This document shows, in pieces, positions 35,309 to 43,415 of a stretch of DNA of 43,415 bases. Location of the stretch: contig JAFYME010000055.1 of the NCBI GenBank assembly GCA_017556765.1, positions 1 to 43,415 of the forward strand. Reading direction: 5' to 3'. Position 1 is the first letter of the stretch. Every line of letters begins with the position of its first letter. The notes under the pieces were generated by a model. It did not search any database. It was not told where the DNA came from and worked only from the letters and a program-made list of their open reading frames with translations. Origin of the DNA: Bacteroidales bacterium (GTDB lineage: Bacteria; Bacteroidota; Bacteroidia; Bacteroidales; UBA932). The translations under genes were made by a program, and so were the position numbers.

Positions 35309-36487
35309 TTAACCTTTCTTCATTTCATCTCTTACGACAGCCATCATGCCGTCTACCTGACCGAGGGCGAGCATTCTGCCGTGGAATGAATATCCAGGAT
35401 TGTAGCCTTTATCCTCATCTCCAAGCATCGTGCGGCCATGATCGACTCTCATAGGCAGATCTGCCTTTTCATGTCGCTCGAAAATACGGATCAGATCAAC
35501 CAGATGGCCTCTTCCTTCAAGATGCGAAGCCTCTATGAAGTTTCCGTCAGGAAGTATGTTGCAGCTTCTCAGATGCACGAAATGCGTGCGCTTCGCGAAT
35601 TTTTCAGCCATTTTAACGACATCATTATGAGCTCCGGCTGAGAGGGAACCAGCACAGAAGGTAAGACCGTTATGAGGGTTATCGACAGCATTGAGGAACC
35701 ACTCGATATCCTCTTCGCATGTAACGATACGCGGAAGTCCCAGGACCTGGAATGGAGGATCGTCAGGATGAACGCACATATTTACGCCATACTCCTCGCA
35801 TACAGGCATTACAGCCGCAAGGAAATAAGCCATGTTCTCGCGAAGCCGGTCTCTTGTAATGCCTTCATATTGCTTCAGCAAGCCCTTGAATATTGCGACA
35901 GGGTTCAGATCTCCCTCTTTGATGTTTCCGTTAACGAATCCCTGAGTCTTGACAATTATCGAATCGATCAGGTCGTCTTTTTCGGCTTCCGTGATAGTCT
36001 TGTCAAGTTCCTCGACCTTCGCAAGAACATCAGCAGAATAGTCCGCTTCCGTCCCTTCTCTCTTAAGTATCTTCACATCGAAATATGCGAAACGTGCATA
36101 ATCAAAATACAAAGACGACGATCCGTCAGGCCATGGATGGTAAAGGTCAGTCCTGATCCAGTCGATCACCGGCATGAAGTTGTAACAAACGGTTTTAACT
36201 CCTGCCTTACCAAGATTTGCAAGGCTGATCTTGTAATTTTCGATCAGCTGTTCCCTTTCCGGTCCTGCATACTTGATCGCCTCACATACAGGAAGACTCT
36301 CTACCACAGACCAGCGAAGTCCATACGATTCTATATACTGTTTCAGATCTTCTATCGCCTCAAGAGTCCATATTTCTCCGTTTGGCACATCATGAAGCGC
36401 CGTAACAATTCCTTCCACCCCTATCTGCCTGAGCATCTGCAGGGTTATCTTGTCCTTTTTACCGAACCATCTCCAAGTTTTTTCCAT
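35309..36487 (-). CDS. uxuA: Mannonate dehydratase
   Basis: Dehydrates D-mannonate to 2-keto-3-deoxy-D-gluconate in the cytoplasm, a step of glucuronate catabolism. The frame is open from 36574, but the start is taken at 36487, since MEKTWRWFGKKDKITLQMLR is the conserved UxuA N-terminus and a promoter element lies just upstream. It has 392 residues, the family norm. Conserved parts include QIGVEGIVTALHDVP, SGLRWSVVES-like strands (YGLRWSVVESLPV), CVHPDDPP, GLTFCAGSLSAG, FVHLRS and MRVDHGRTM, carrying the metal-binding His and Cys residues. It implies use of (methyl)glucuronic acid side chains of glucuronoxylan. It converges with the recombinase gene (24 bases between stops) and diverges from the HTCS. 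Confidence 0.95.
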   Translation of the reverse strand: MEKTWRWFGKKDKITLQMLRQIGVEGIVTALHDVPNGEIWTLEAIEDLKQYIESYGLRWSVVESLPVCEAIKYAGPEREQLIENYKISLANLGKAGVKTVCYNFMPVIDWIRTDLYHPWPDGSSSLYFDYARFAYFDVKILKREGTEADYSADVLAKVEELDKTITEAEKDDLIDSIIVKTQGFVNGNIKEGDLNPVAIFKGLLKQYEGITRDRLRENMAYFLAAVMPVCEEYGVNMCVHPDDPPFQVLGLPRIVTCEEDIEWFLNAVDNPHNGLTFCAGSLSAGAHNDVVKMAEKFAKRTHFVHLRSCNILPDGNFIEASHLEGRGHLVDLIRIFERHEKADLPMRVDHGRTMLGDEDKGYNPGYSFHGRMLALGQVDGMMAVVRDEMKKG

Positions 36488-36507
36488 AATGTTTCTTGAT
36501 TTTGTTA

Positions 36508-36515
36508 CAAAAATA
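36508..36515 (-). promoter_or_regulatory. Candidate promoter -7 element of uxuA
   Basis: TATTTTTG on the minus strand matches TAnnTTTG, 20 bases upstream of the chosen uxuA start. It lies inside the longer open frame and so argues for the shorter start. No good -33 element is seen. Confidence 0.5.
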
Positions 36516-36592
36516 CAAAAGAAATAAGGAGATAATGGATATTTCTGTAACAAATAATGTTTCAAAATCGGCAAAAGACGGATAAAAAGTTA

Positions 36593-36600
36593 TATTTTTG
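36593..36600 (+). promoter_or_regulatory. Candidate promoter -7 element of the HTCS gene
   Basis: TATTTTTG followed by C matches TAnnTTTGC, 26 bases before the HTCS ATG in the 139-base divergent region shared with uxuA. The -33 position has no TTTG. Confidence 0.5.
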
Positions 36601-36626
36601 CAACACATACACTGACAATAACACTA

Positions 36627-39600
36627 ATGAAACAAATAAAGCTAATTCTGACGGCCCTTCTTATGATCTTCTGGGCCGGAGAGACTTCTGCGCAGATGGC
36701 CAGACTGTACACATCAGGCTCCGGCCTTCCGAACAGCCAGATCTACGATATATATCAGGACAGCAGGGGCTTCATATGGATCTCGACAGAAAACGGTCTG
36801 GCGAGATTTGACGGCATGGACTTCAATACGTTCAATTTCGACAGAAACAATCCCAACTCAATAGCAAGTGACTTCGTTCTGGCAGTCATAGAGGACAGTT
36901 TCGGCACCTATTGGGTCGGCACGTCAGCAGGTCTGCAGACATTCGACCCAGAATACGGATCATTCACAAAGATTGACCTTGAAGATCCGGACGTACCGTC
37001 ATCCGACCTGCACATATCCAGGATAATGGAAGCGAAGGTCAAAGGAAAGGACATGATAATCGCAGCCTCGTCCGGATACGGAATATATCTGATAGATCCA
37101 CATACACGCAAGGCGGTACATGATCTGGCCGCCTCGCTCAATTCAGCGATCCCTTCACCGTTCATAAAGCACATATTCAAAGACTCGAAGAACAGACTCT
37201 GGACTGCTGCTGAAGACGGTGGCGTGATCATAATGGATATGGACAGAGGCGAAGTCCTGGACACAGACATATGGAAAGACCTTCCAGGCAACGACGCTGT
37301 GGTCACTTCTTTCGTTCAGAACGAAGACGACAGCATCCTGATAGGAACGTCAAACTACGGCATCCTGATCTATGACGAGCAGTCAAACGCGGTAAGAAGG
37401 GCACGAGACGCAAGCGCAAGGAACTGCAAGGTCGAAAGCCTGCTGAAGAACAGCTTCACGGATAAATATGGCCCGGAGACAGTCCTGGCCGGCATAGAGA
37501 ACGGTGGCATTAAGCTCTATAACCCTGAAAGCGAAGAAGTTACAGACATCAGAATACCCGGCGTAGCGTTTGATATGTCGACATGGAAGGTACACTGCCT
37601 TACAGAAGACAATCAAGGAAACATATGGGTCGGAGCATACCAGACCGGCATTATGGTCATCCCTGAATCAATGTACGGATTCGACTTCATCCAGCTTGGA
37701 GAAAGCGGGTATCTCGGCACTGCCGGAGCCTGTGTGACATCCATGGCTGCGGACAAGATCAACGGATGCCTTTGGGTAGGAACAGACGGTAAAGGACTTT
37801 ACAGGATAGACAGCAAGGGAGAGAAGACCTTATACTCAAGCGCAAACAGCGGCCTGTCTAACAACTCAATAATGGGCCTCGCAATAGACAGAAGAGGGAC
37901 TCTCTGGGTTGCGACTTACCTCGGAGGCCTCTACGCATGGACTGAAAAGGCAGGTTTCCGTCAATTCAGAGATCAGGCATCCATCGGCACGAACAAGACA
38001 TCATTCCTTGCCTATTCTGAAAGGGACGACATCCTGTACACGGGAACACACGGAAGCGGACTTGCTCTCGTATCAGCCGGAGAGGAGAAGGTAATCAACA
38101 CTCTCACAGACGATTACCACAAATGGATCAGTTCTTTGTACCTTGACAAGGACGGAAAGGTATGGCTCGGTACATATAACGGTCCGGCCACATACGACAG
38201 GAGAAGCGGCAAGACCAAAAGATACGACGATCACGAATCACTCTCTACCAGAGTATACTCCTTCTGCGAAAGCGTCGACGGAAGAATGTGGATCGGAACC
38301 GGAGAGGGACTGGTATGCCTTGACAGACAGAACGGAAATACAACTGCATATACCGAAAAGGACGGACTGCCAAGCAACGTCATCAAGGACATCCAGGAAG
38401 GAAATGACGGAAATCTATGGATCGCGACCCTGAACGGCCTTTCAAGATTCAACCCGGCAACGGCAACATTCAAGAACTACTATCAGCACGACGGACTGCA
38501 GGAGAACGAATTCAACAGCAAGGCCTCATACAAGGGCCTTGACGGAAGGCTCTATTTCGGTGGAATCAAAGGACTTACAGCATTCTATCCCCATATCGTG
38601 GACCAGCGTGCGCACCCCGTACCGCCACTGTATTTTTCTGACCTCAGCGTCATGAACTTGCCGGTAAGCTACGACCCGGAATTGGGCGATGACAACATTC
38701 TGGACAAGCATATCACAGAAGCAAGCCAGATCACCCTTCCGTACAGGAGCAACATATTCTCCATAAAGTTTACCGTCCTCGAGTATACAAACCCCAGAAA
38801 GATCATGTATGCGTACATGATGGATGGTTTTGACAACGACTGGAACTACACAGAGCACGATACAAGAGTGGTTTCATACACAAATCTGCCTGCAGGACGA
38901 TACACGATGAAGGTAAAGGCCTTTTTTGAGGGTGCGCCTGAGGTGTTCTCATATAGAGAGATAGGCATAAGGATAAAGTCTCCATGGTACGGAACCGTAT
39001 GGGCATATTTCCTCTATATCCTTCTTGCCGGCCTGATCCTATATTCATTCATCCAATGGAAAAGGCAGCAGGAGAACCAGAGGAAAGAAAAGGAAGAATC
39101 TGAGATCAAGGAGATGAAGCTCAAGATGTTCACAAATCTTTCTCATGAGATCCGAACTCCCCTCACCCTTGTCATGAACCCTCTCAAGAAGATGCGAGAG
39201 GCGGAGAGTGATCCTAAGCAGAAAGAGCTTTACAACCTCATGTACCGTAACAGCCTGCGCATTCTGCGTATCGTCAACCAGCTTATGGACATGCGCAAGG
39301 TTGACAGCGGACAGATGCAGCTGCACTTCCTTGAAACTGACGTGGTATACTTCATAAAGGACATCATGAAGTCATTCGACAATCTTGCCGTAAGCAGGAA
39401 CATCAGCTTCAGCATAAATCCAGCGAATGAGGTCAGCAATCTTTGGATAGACCAGGGCAACTTTGACAAGATCATCTTCAACATCCTGTCAAACGCATTC
39501 AAGCACACTCCTGAGAACGGCTCCATCTCCATCAGCATCAGCAATGCGAAGAAGAATGAGGGCATCCTTTCATCTCAAGTAAAAGAATATGTTGAATTCG

Positions 39601-40757
39601 TGATCGAGAATACAGGAAGCGGAGTCGACGAGCAGCATCTCGGAAAGCTTTTCGACAGATTTTTCCAGACTGACGTACATGATGCAAAAGTAGGCTCAGG
39701 AGTAGGCCTTCACCTTACGAAGATGCTTGCAGAGCTCCATCATGGAGACGTAAGGGCATATAACACTGATGAAGGAATGGCATTCGCTCTCAGGATTCCT
39801 GTAGGAAACAGCCATCTTTCAGAGGAGGAGATGACCAAACCTACAAATCACAAAGACCTGTATACAAAGAATCCGTCCCCGGTAGAGGAACATTTCGACA
39901 GCCACGAAGACGTCACTTATGCCCCTCCGGCAAAGGATGAGAAGCCGAAGTCGACAAAGGCAAAAAGGACTGTGGTACTTGTTGACGATGACGATGAGAT
40001 GCGGGAATACCTTAAGCTGGAGCTTCAGTCTTTATATAATATAGAAGTCTGTGCAAACGGAAAGGAAGCATGGCCGAAGATCACGACAACAGTCCCTGAC
40101 GCGATCGTTACAGACCTGAAGATGGATTTTATGGACGGAGCGGAGCTTTGTGACAAGATCAAGAAGAATCCGGGAACGAATCACATCCCTGTGATAATCC
40201 TCACCTCTTCTTCAGACGAAAACAGCCAGCAGCGATGCATAGACTGCGGTGCGGACCGCTTCTTCACGAAGCCGATATCTCTTGAAATCCTCAAGAGCGC
40301 CATAGCCAATGCTATCGCAACACGTGATACGATCCGCAACAAATACAACAAGGAGATCGATTACAAATACAACGAGATCCAGATGCCGGATTCAAGCAAC
40401 AAGCTTGTCAGCAAGGTGATAGAAACGATCAGAGCGAACATGGAGAACTCTGATTTCAGCGTTGAAGACCTCAGCCGTGAAGTGGGTATGAGCCGTGTCC
40501 ATCTGAACAGAAAGCTCAAGGAGACCATGAACATCTCCCCTAGCAACCTCATCAGGTCCATCAGATTGAAGCAGGCGGCATACCTTCTTATAAACAATAA
40601 GGTAAACATTTCAGAAGTCGCCTACAAAGTCGGATTCTCGACTCATTCGTACTTCTCGAACTCATTCCATGACTTCTTCGGAATGACTCCTAAGGAATTC
40701 GTAGCCAAGTACATGGACTGCAAGGACGAGGAGACGCTCAAGAGAATATTCGAATAA
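36627..40757 (+). CDS. Hybrid two-component system sensor-regulator (HTCS), probable xylan regulator
   Basis: One-protein sensor kinase and transcription factor, 1376 residues, spanning the inner membrane. The signal peptide is MKQIKLILTALLMIFWAGET followed by SAQ. The periplasmic sensor (about 25-780) has many regulator-propeller repeats (e.g. IYDIYQDSRGFIWISTENGL, IKDIQEGNDGNLWIATLNGL) and a Y_Y_Y domain. A membrane helix lies about 790-812. The kinase has phosphoacceptor His840 in NLSHEIRTP and an N-box from N952 (NILSNAFKHTPEN). The receiver has acidic VDDDDE (D1120 region) and phosphoacceptor Asp1163 (TDLKMDFMDG). The C-terminal AraC-type HTH is SVEDLSREVGMSRVHLNRKL and beyond. All catalytic residues are intact. 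It is architecturally equivalent to XynR of Prevotella bryantii and probably activates the xus and companion operons on binding xylo-oligosaccharide; the ligand is inferred from context. Confidence 0.95.
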   Translation: MKQIKLILTALLMIFWAGETSAQMARLYTSGSGLPNSQIYDIYQDSRGFIWISTENGLARFDGMDFNTFNFDRNNPNSIASDFVLAVIEDSFGTYWVGTSAGLQTFDPEYGSFTKIDLEDPDVPSSDLHISRIMEAKVKGKDMIIAASSGYGIYLIDPHTRKAVHDLAASLNSAIPSPFIKHIFKDSKNRLWTAAEDGGVIIMDMDRGEVLDTDIWKDLPGNDAVVTSFVQNEDDSILIGTSNYGILIYDEQSNAVRRARDASARNCKVESLLKNSFTDKYGPETVLAGIENGGIKLYNPESEEVTDIRIPGVAFDMSTWKVHCLTEDNQGNIWVGAYQTGIMVIPESMYGFDFIQLGESGYLGTAGACVTSMAADKINGCLWVGTDGKGLYRIDSKGEKTLYSSANSGLSNNSIMGLAIDRRGTLWVATYLGGLYAWTEKAGFRQFRDQASIGTNKTSFLAYSERDDILYTGTHGSGLALVSAGEEKVINTLTDDYHKWISSLYLDKDGKVWLGTYNGPATYDRRSGKTKRYDDHESLSTRVYSFCESVDGRMWIGTGEGLVCLDRQNGNTTAYTEKDGLPSNVIKDIQEGNDGNLWIATLNGLSRFNPATATFKNYYQHDGLQENEFNSKASYKGLDGRLYFGGIKGLTAFYPHIVDQRAHPVPPLYFSDLSVMNLPVSYDPELGDDNILDKHITEASQITLPYRSNIFSIKFTVLEYTNPRKIMYAYMMDGFDNDWNYTEHDTRVVSYTNLPAGRYTMKVKAFFEGAPEVFSYREIGIRIKSPWYGTVWAYFLYILLAGLILYSFIQWKRQQENQRKEKEESEIKEMKLKMFTNLSHEIRTPLTLVMNPLKKMREAESDPKQKELYNLMYRNSLRILRIVNQLMDMRKVDSGQMQLHFLETDVVYFIKDIMKSFDNLAVSRNISFSINPANEVSNLWIDQGNFDKIIFNILSNAFKHTPENGSISISISNAKKNEGILSSQVKEYVEFVIENTGSGVDEQHLGKLFDRFFQTDVHDAKVGSGVGLHLTKMLAELHHGDVRAYNTDEGMAFALRIPVGNSHLSEEEMTKPTNHKDLYTKNPSPVEEHFDSHEDVTYAPPAKDEKPKSTKAKRTVVLVDDDDEMREYLKLELQSLYNIEVCANGKEAWPKITTTVPDAIVTDLKMDFMDGAELCDKIKKNPGTNHIPVIILTSSSDENSQQRCIDCGADRFFTKPISLEILKSAIANAIATRDTIRNKYNKEIDYKYNEIQMPDSSNKLVSKVIETIRANMENSDFSVEDLSREVGMSRVHLNRKLKETMNISPSNLIRSIRLKQAAYLLINNKVNISEVAYKVGFSTHSYFSNSFHDFFGMTPKEFVAKYMDCKDEETLKRIFE

Positions 40758-40838
40758 AAAACAAACAGTCGTAGACTAAGTTTGGCTTGGTTCACGAGGC
40801 CACGGGCGGCCACGCCATCCAAACTTAGTCTACGACTG
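40756..40838 (-). terminator. Long perfect hairpin after GH97, probable terminator
   Basis: A 20-base arm (40766-40785, starting CAGTCGTAGACT) pairs perfectly with 40819-40838. The 33-base GC-rich loop can form an inner GGCC/GGCC stem. On the minus strand the stem is followed by TTTGTTTTTTATT, so it can terminate the GH97 transcript; its T-run overlaps the HTCS stop codon. On the plus strand no T-run follows. The stem is unusually long for a simple terminator. Confidence 0.75.
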
Positions 40839-40850
40839 CTGAAAAAAGGC

Positions 40851-42866
40851 TTATCCTATAATGAGTACTGCACCGTCATTTTTCGGAATCTTTACGGTAT
40901 GCTTGGCTTTGGGAGCAATCTCTGAAGGGTCATTGCCTCCCGAGATGAGTCTCACATCAGCTTTGTCAAGGCCAAGGGCCTCAAGAACATCCTTCACATT
41001 GACCTCAAGGGTCTGATCAACGGCATTTGCCGCTGCGACATACCACTTGTCACCATTTCTTCTTGCAAGCACTACATACTCGCCAGGAATGCCGTCGATG
41101 TAGCGTGTCTCGTCCCATGTAGTCGGAACCTCCCTGAGGAAATCAAGGCATACCTTAGGAGCATCCTCCAGATTGTTCGGCGCAAGCGCAAAGTTCTGGA
41201 TAGGATTCTGGAAAAGGACGCATGTCGCAAGCTGGAACACATCAGTCGTACGACGTGTGGTTCCGCGCTGGTTCGAACGATGAAGACGCTCGTTCATGAA
41301 GCATCCGCCGAACTCCATGACTCCGACAGCATTGCGGATGAACGGATGAAGGCATGCCGCCTGAGCCTCCTGGTCGCACTCATACTGGCTGAAAACAAGG
41401 TTTTCCGACGCACGCACAGCCTCGCTGCCGACATAGTTAGGATACATCTTCTCCCAGCCTCTAGGAAGCGTACAGCCATGGAAAATCACCATAAGGCCAT
41501 ATTCATCTGCATCGCTGAGGATAGCCTCATAATGAGCCATGGTCTCCTGCTTGTCACCTCCGAAGAAATCGACCTTGATTCCCTTTACTCCAAGGTCACG
41601 CATCCACTTCATCTCCTTCTTGCGGAGGATAGGATTGCTCATAATATTTATAGGTCCCTGCTCGATATCGTTCCACCAGCCGCTTGAGCTGTACCACAAG
41701 AAAAGTTCGACATTCCTTTCACGAGCATATGAAACCAGTTCTTCTATGCCTTCGCGGCCGATCCTGGTATCCCACCAGTTGTCCACAAGATTGTAGTTGA
41801 ATCCCATTGCGGAAGCAAGGTCTATATATTTTTTCTGGTCTTCCATGCAGATGCTTTCGTCCTGCCATACGATCCAGCTCCATGTACCCTTTCCGAACTG
41901 GTAGTCGCGGGAAGGCTCATAAAGAGGCTCCACAACATCCCATGCCACGGTAGTCTCTACTATAGGCTTGAGAGTCTCTCCGAGGGTTATTGTTCTCCAT
42001 GGAGTGGCACCAGGAAGAGCGATTGCAGGCTCGACTGTACCGTTTCCATTGTTTTCCTCAGGCATAGGATACTCTATCTTATAAGTAGCGCCTACATAGC
42101 TCGGATGATTATTATAATACATAGGAATTTCTCCTGAAGTCTCATGATATTCTCCGAGACGGGAACCGCAGTATCTGCCGTCCACTCCTGTCTCGCTTAT
42201 AAGCACCCATCCGTCTCCACCAAGCTGGTAAAGACATGGGAAAGTATAACCATGGCCATATTCATTCGGCTCGACCGCACTCTTACCTACACCATAATAT
42301 TCCTCATAACTAGGCTTTGTACGTTTCCATCCGATCATCGAATGGCTCTGAGGAGTGAGATAGGTCTTAAGATAGTCGTGCTGAGGCGTATCGAGAAGGC
42401 TGAATTCGGTCATCTCGTCAAGAATCCTGACACTTCCGGTCTCACCTTCCTTAGGAATGATGTAGCGGAATGCAACGTCGTTGTTTCCGACATGGAATTC
42501 GATCTGGAGAGACTTGCCTTCCTTGTTGCGGAATGTCAGGACTGCCCTGTTCACATCATAAGACATCCTCGATGCCTTGCTGCGATTCATGTCATAGTCT
42601 CCGGCCATGCGCTCAGAATCCATTGTAACGAATTCAAGCTCAGAGAAATCGAAAGCATTTGTACGAAGTCCAAGACGCGAAGAATTCAGGAAAAGCTTTC
42701 CGTTATGCTCGACCTGATAGTATATCTGAGTCTCTCTTTCAATAACCTTTACGACAGTGGACCCGTCCGGGCCAGGAATGGAAACATCTGCTTGCCCAGA
42801 AACGGCGATGGCCGCGCACATATGTGCAACGGCCATCATTATAATGGTAATGATTCTTTTCATCAT
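40851..42866 (-). CDS. GH97 glycoside hydrolase, retaining alpha-galactosidase type
   Basis: Exported alpha-glycosidase of family GH97, 671 residues, signal peptide ending AVSGQ. Seen parts are the N-terminal super-sandwich (about 25-300: NSSRLGLRTN, DVAFRYIIP), the central barrel (about 315-580: GKGTWSWIVWQDES, FNYNLVDNWW, VELFLWYSSSGWW) and the C-terminal sandwich. VKGIKVDFFGG places Asp433 where the retaining branch (Bacteroides BtGH97b) has its nucleophile, unlike inverting SusB; Glu482 or Glu488 in VGSEAVRASE would be the acid/base. So alpha-galactosidase is the best guess, with other alpha-linked sugars such as L-arabinopyranose possible. It follows transketolase by 11 bases and precedes the hairpin, so it is co-transcribed with a central-metabolism gene. 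Confidence 0.88.
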   Translation of the reverse strand: MMKRIITIIMMAVAHMCAAIAVSGQADVSIPGPDGSTVVKVIERETQIYYQVEHNGKLFLNSSRLGLRTNAFDFSELEFVTMDSERMAGDYDMNRSKASRMSYDVNRAVLTFRNKEGKSLQIEFHVGNNDVAFRYIIPKEGETGSVRILDEMTEFSLLDTPQHDYLKTYLTPQSHSMIGWKRTKPSYEEYYGVGKSAVEPNEYGHGYTFPCLYQLGGDGWVLISETGVDGRYCGSRLGEYHETSGEIPMYYNNHPSYVGATYKIEYPMPEENNGNGTVEPAIALPGATPWRTITLGETLKPIVETTVAWDVVEPLYEPSRDYQFGKGTWSWIVWQDESICMEDQKKYIDLASAMGFNYNLVDNWWDTRIGREGIEELVSYARERNVELFLWYSSSGWWNDIEQGPINIMSNPILRKKEMKWMRDLGVKGIKVDFFGGDKQETMAHYEAILSDADEYGLMVIFHGCTLPRGWEKMYPNYVGSEAVRASENLVFSQYECDQEAQAACLHPFIRNAVGVMEFGGCFMNERLHRSNQRGTTRRTTDVFQLATCVLFQNPIQNFALAPNNLEDAPKVCLDFLREVPTTWDETRYIDGIPGEYVVLARRNGDKWYVAAANAVDQTLEVNVKDVLEALGLDKADVRLISGGNDPSEIAPKAKHTVKIPKNDGAVLIIG

Positions 42867-42877
42867 CTGACTGACGA

Positions 42878-43415
42878 CTAGAACATAGCCTTAACCTGGT
42901 TGTAAACGTTCTGAGCTGTGAAGCCGAGCTTCTCGTCAAGAACAGTATAAGGAGCTGAGAAACCGAAGCTCTCGAGACCGAATACCTTACCGTTTGAACC
43001 TACAAGACCCTCGAGGTTTACAGGAAGACCAGCTGTGAGACCGAAGATCTTCTCACCGCATGGGAGAATTGCCTGCTGGTACTCCTTAGGCTGAGTACGG
43101 AAGAGACCCTCTGAAGGGCAGCTTACGATACGAACCTTAAGGCCGTCCTCACGGAGGAGAGCAGCACCTGCAACGAGAGTAGAAACCTCAGAACCTGAAG
43201 CTACGAGAGTTACATCTGGGTTCTCGTCTGAACCTGCCACGATGTAAGCGCCCTTCTCAGCCTGAGTGTAGTCAGTTCCGTCAGGAAGCTGAGCGATGTT
43301 CTGGCGTGAGAAGATGAGAGCTGTAGGAGTGTCCACATTCTCCATAGCCATCTTCCAGCACTGTGTAGTCTCGATTGAGTCTGCAGGACGGAGAACGAGA
43401 ACAGAGTTCTTTCCA
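42878..43415 (-). CDS. tkt: Transketolase, C-terminal part (cut by window edge)
   Basis: Thiamine-diphosphate enzyme moving two-carbon units between sugar phosphates. It connects xylulose 5-phosphate to glycolysis, so it is the metabolic outlet for xylose. The frame is open from the window edge to the stop; about 179 residues are visible. Matching parts are VLVLRPADSIETTQCWKMAM, TPTALIFSRQN, LPDGTDY...KGAYIV, TLVASGSEVSTLVAGAALL and the end GLESFGFSAPYTVLDEKLGF. These belong to the end of the pyrimidine-binding domain and the C-terminal domain, so the ThDP active-site residues lie outside. Family length is about 670. It is the upstream partner of GH97; its promoter is beyond the window. Confidence 0.95.
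   Translation of the reverse strand, partial: GKNSVLVLRPADSIETTQCWKMAMENVDTPTALIFSRQNIAQLPDGTDYTQAEKGAYIVAGSDENPDVTLVASGSEVSTLVAGAALLREDGLKVRIVSCPSEGLFRTQPKEYQQAILPCGEKIFGLTAGLPVNLEGLVGSNGKVFGLESFGFSAPYTVLDEKLGFTAQNVYNQVKAMF

Noticed and set aside
35672..36499. 275-codon plus-strand open frame opposite uxuA
   Set aside because: Antisense to a conserved enzyme, with no recognisable domain or start context.
36488..36574. 29-residue N-terminal extension of UxuA
   Set aside because: UxuA proteins begin near MEKTWRW; the extension contains the -7 element of the gene.
1..43415. CRISPR array, tRNA, rRNA or insertion sequence
   Set aside because: No regularly spaced repeat, cloverleaf or transposase was found by reading; coding density leaves little room.

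Overview
The window looks like part of a Bacteroidales (Bacteroidota) chromosome from a plant-fibre-degrading, probably gut or rumen, bacterium. The evidence is two tandem SusC/SusD pairs, lipoprotein signal peptides on the glycoside hydrolases, a hybrid two-component system (HTCS), and promoter -7 elements of the Bacteroidota type TAnnTTTG. I cannot name the genus. Almost everything belongs to one xylan utilisation locus plus the pentose and uronate catabolism it feeds.

Layout. (1) 1-2122, minus: xylB then xylA (cut by the window edge), behind their own promoter: xylose to xylulose 5-phosphate. (2) 2263-7591, minus: a PA14-containing GH31 (probable alpha-xylosidase) then a GH95 (alpha-L-fucosidase or alpha-L-galactosidase), behind a promoter just past the terminator of the next unit. 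(3) 7684-17997, minus: a tightly packed seven-gene operon. Its first four genes are a cassette of unknown function, two paralogous lipoprotein beta-propellers each with one CxxCH motif around two membrane proteins (DUF6057-like). These are followed by a GH10 xylanase, a GH5 enzyme and a six-helix HdeD-type membrane protein, ending in a clear terminator. (4) 18048-31683, minus: the core xylan system in the order SusC-SusD-SusC-SusD-XusE-GH10, which is the xusA-xusB-xusC-xusD-xusE-xyn10C arrangement known from Prevotella and Bacteroides, ending in a terminator. (5) 31983-36487: divergent from xusA, a GH35-like hydrolase and a solitary serine recombinase on the plus strand, then mannonate dehydratase (uxuA) on the minus strand. 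(6) 36627-40757, plus: an HTCS, the likely xylan-fragment sensor. (7) 40756-43415, minus: the 3' end of transketolase, then a GH97 alpha-galactosidase-type enzyme, then a hairpin with a 20-bp perfect stem.

How it fits together (inference from families): surface GH10 and GH5 enzymes cut xylan; the two SusCD pairs with XusE bind and import the fragments; GH31, GH95, GH97 and GH35 trim alpha-xylose, L-galactose or fucose, and galactose decorations; XylA, XylB and transketolase take xylose into the pentose phosphate pathway; UxuA handles glucuronate side chains; the HTCS senses oligosaccharide and switches on the operons. No alpha-glucuronidase (GH67/GH115), GH43, acetyl-xylan esterase or xylose permease is present here, so part of the pathway lies elsewhere.

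The most promising undescribed element is the CxxCH-propeller / DUF6057 cassette at 12144-17997. A pair of 13-bp palindromes exactly 20 bp apart upstream of xusA is a good candidate operator. No tRNA, rRNA, CRISPR array or insertion sequence was seen.
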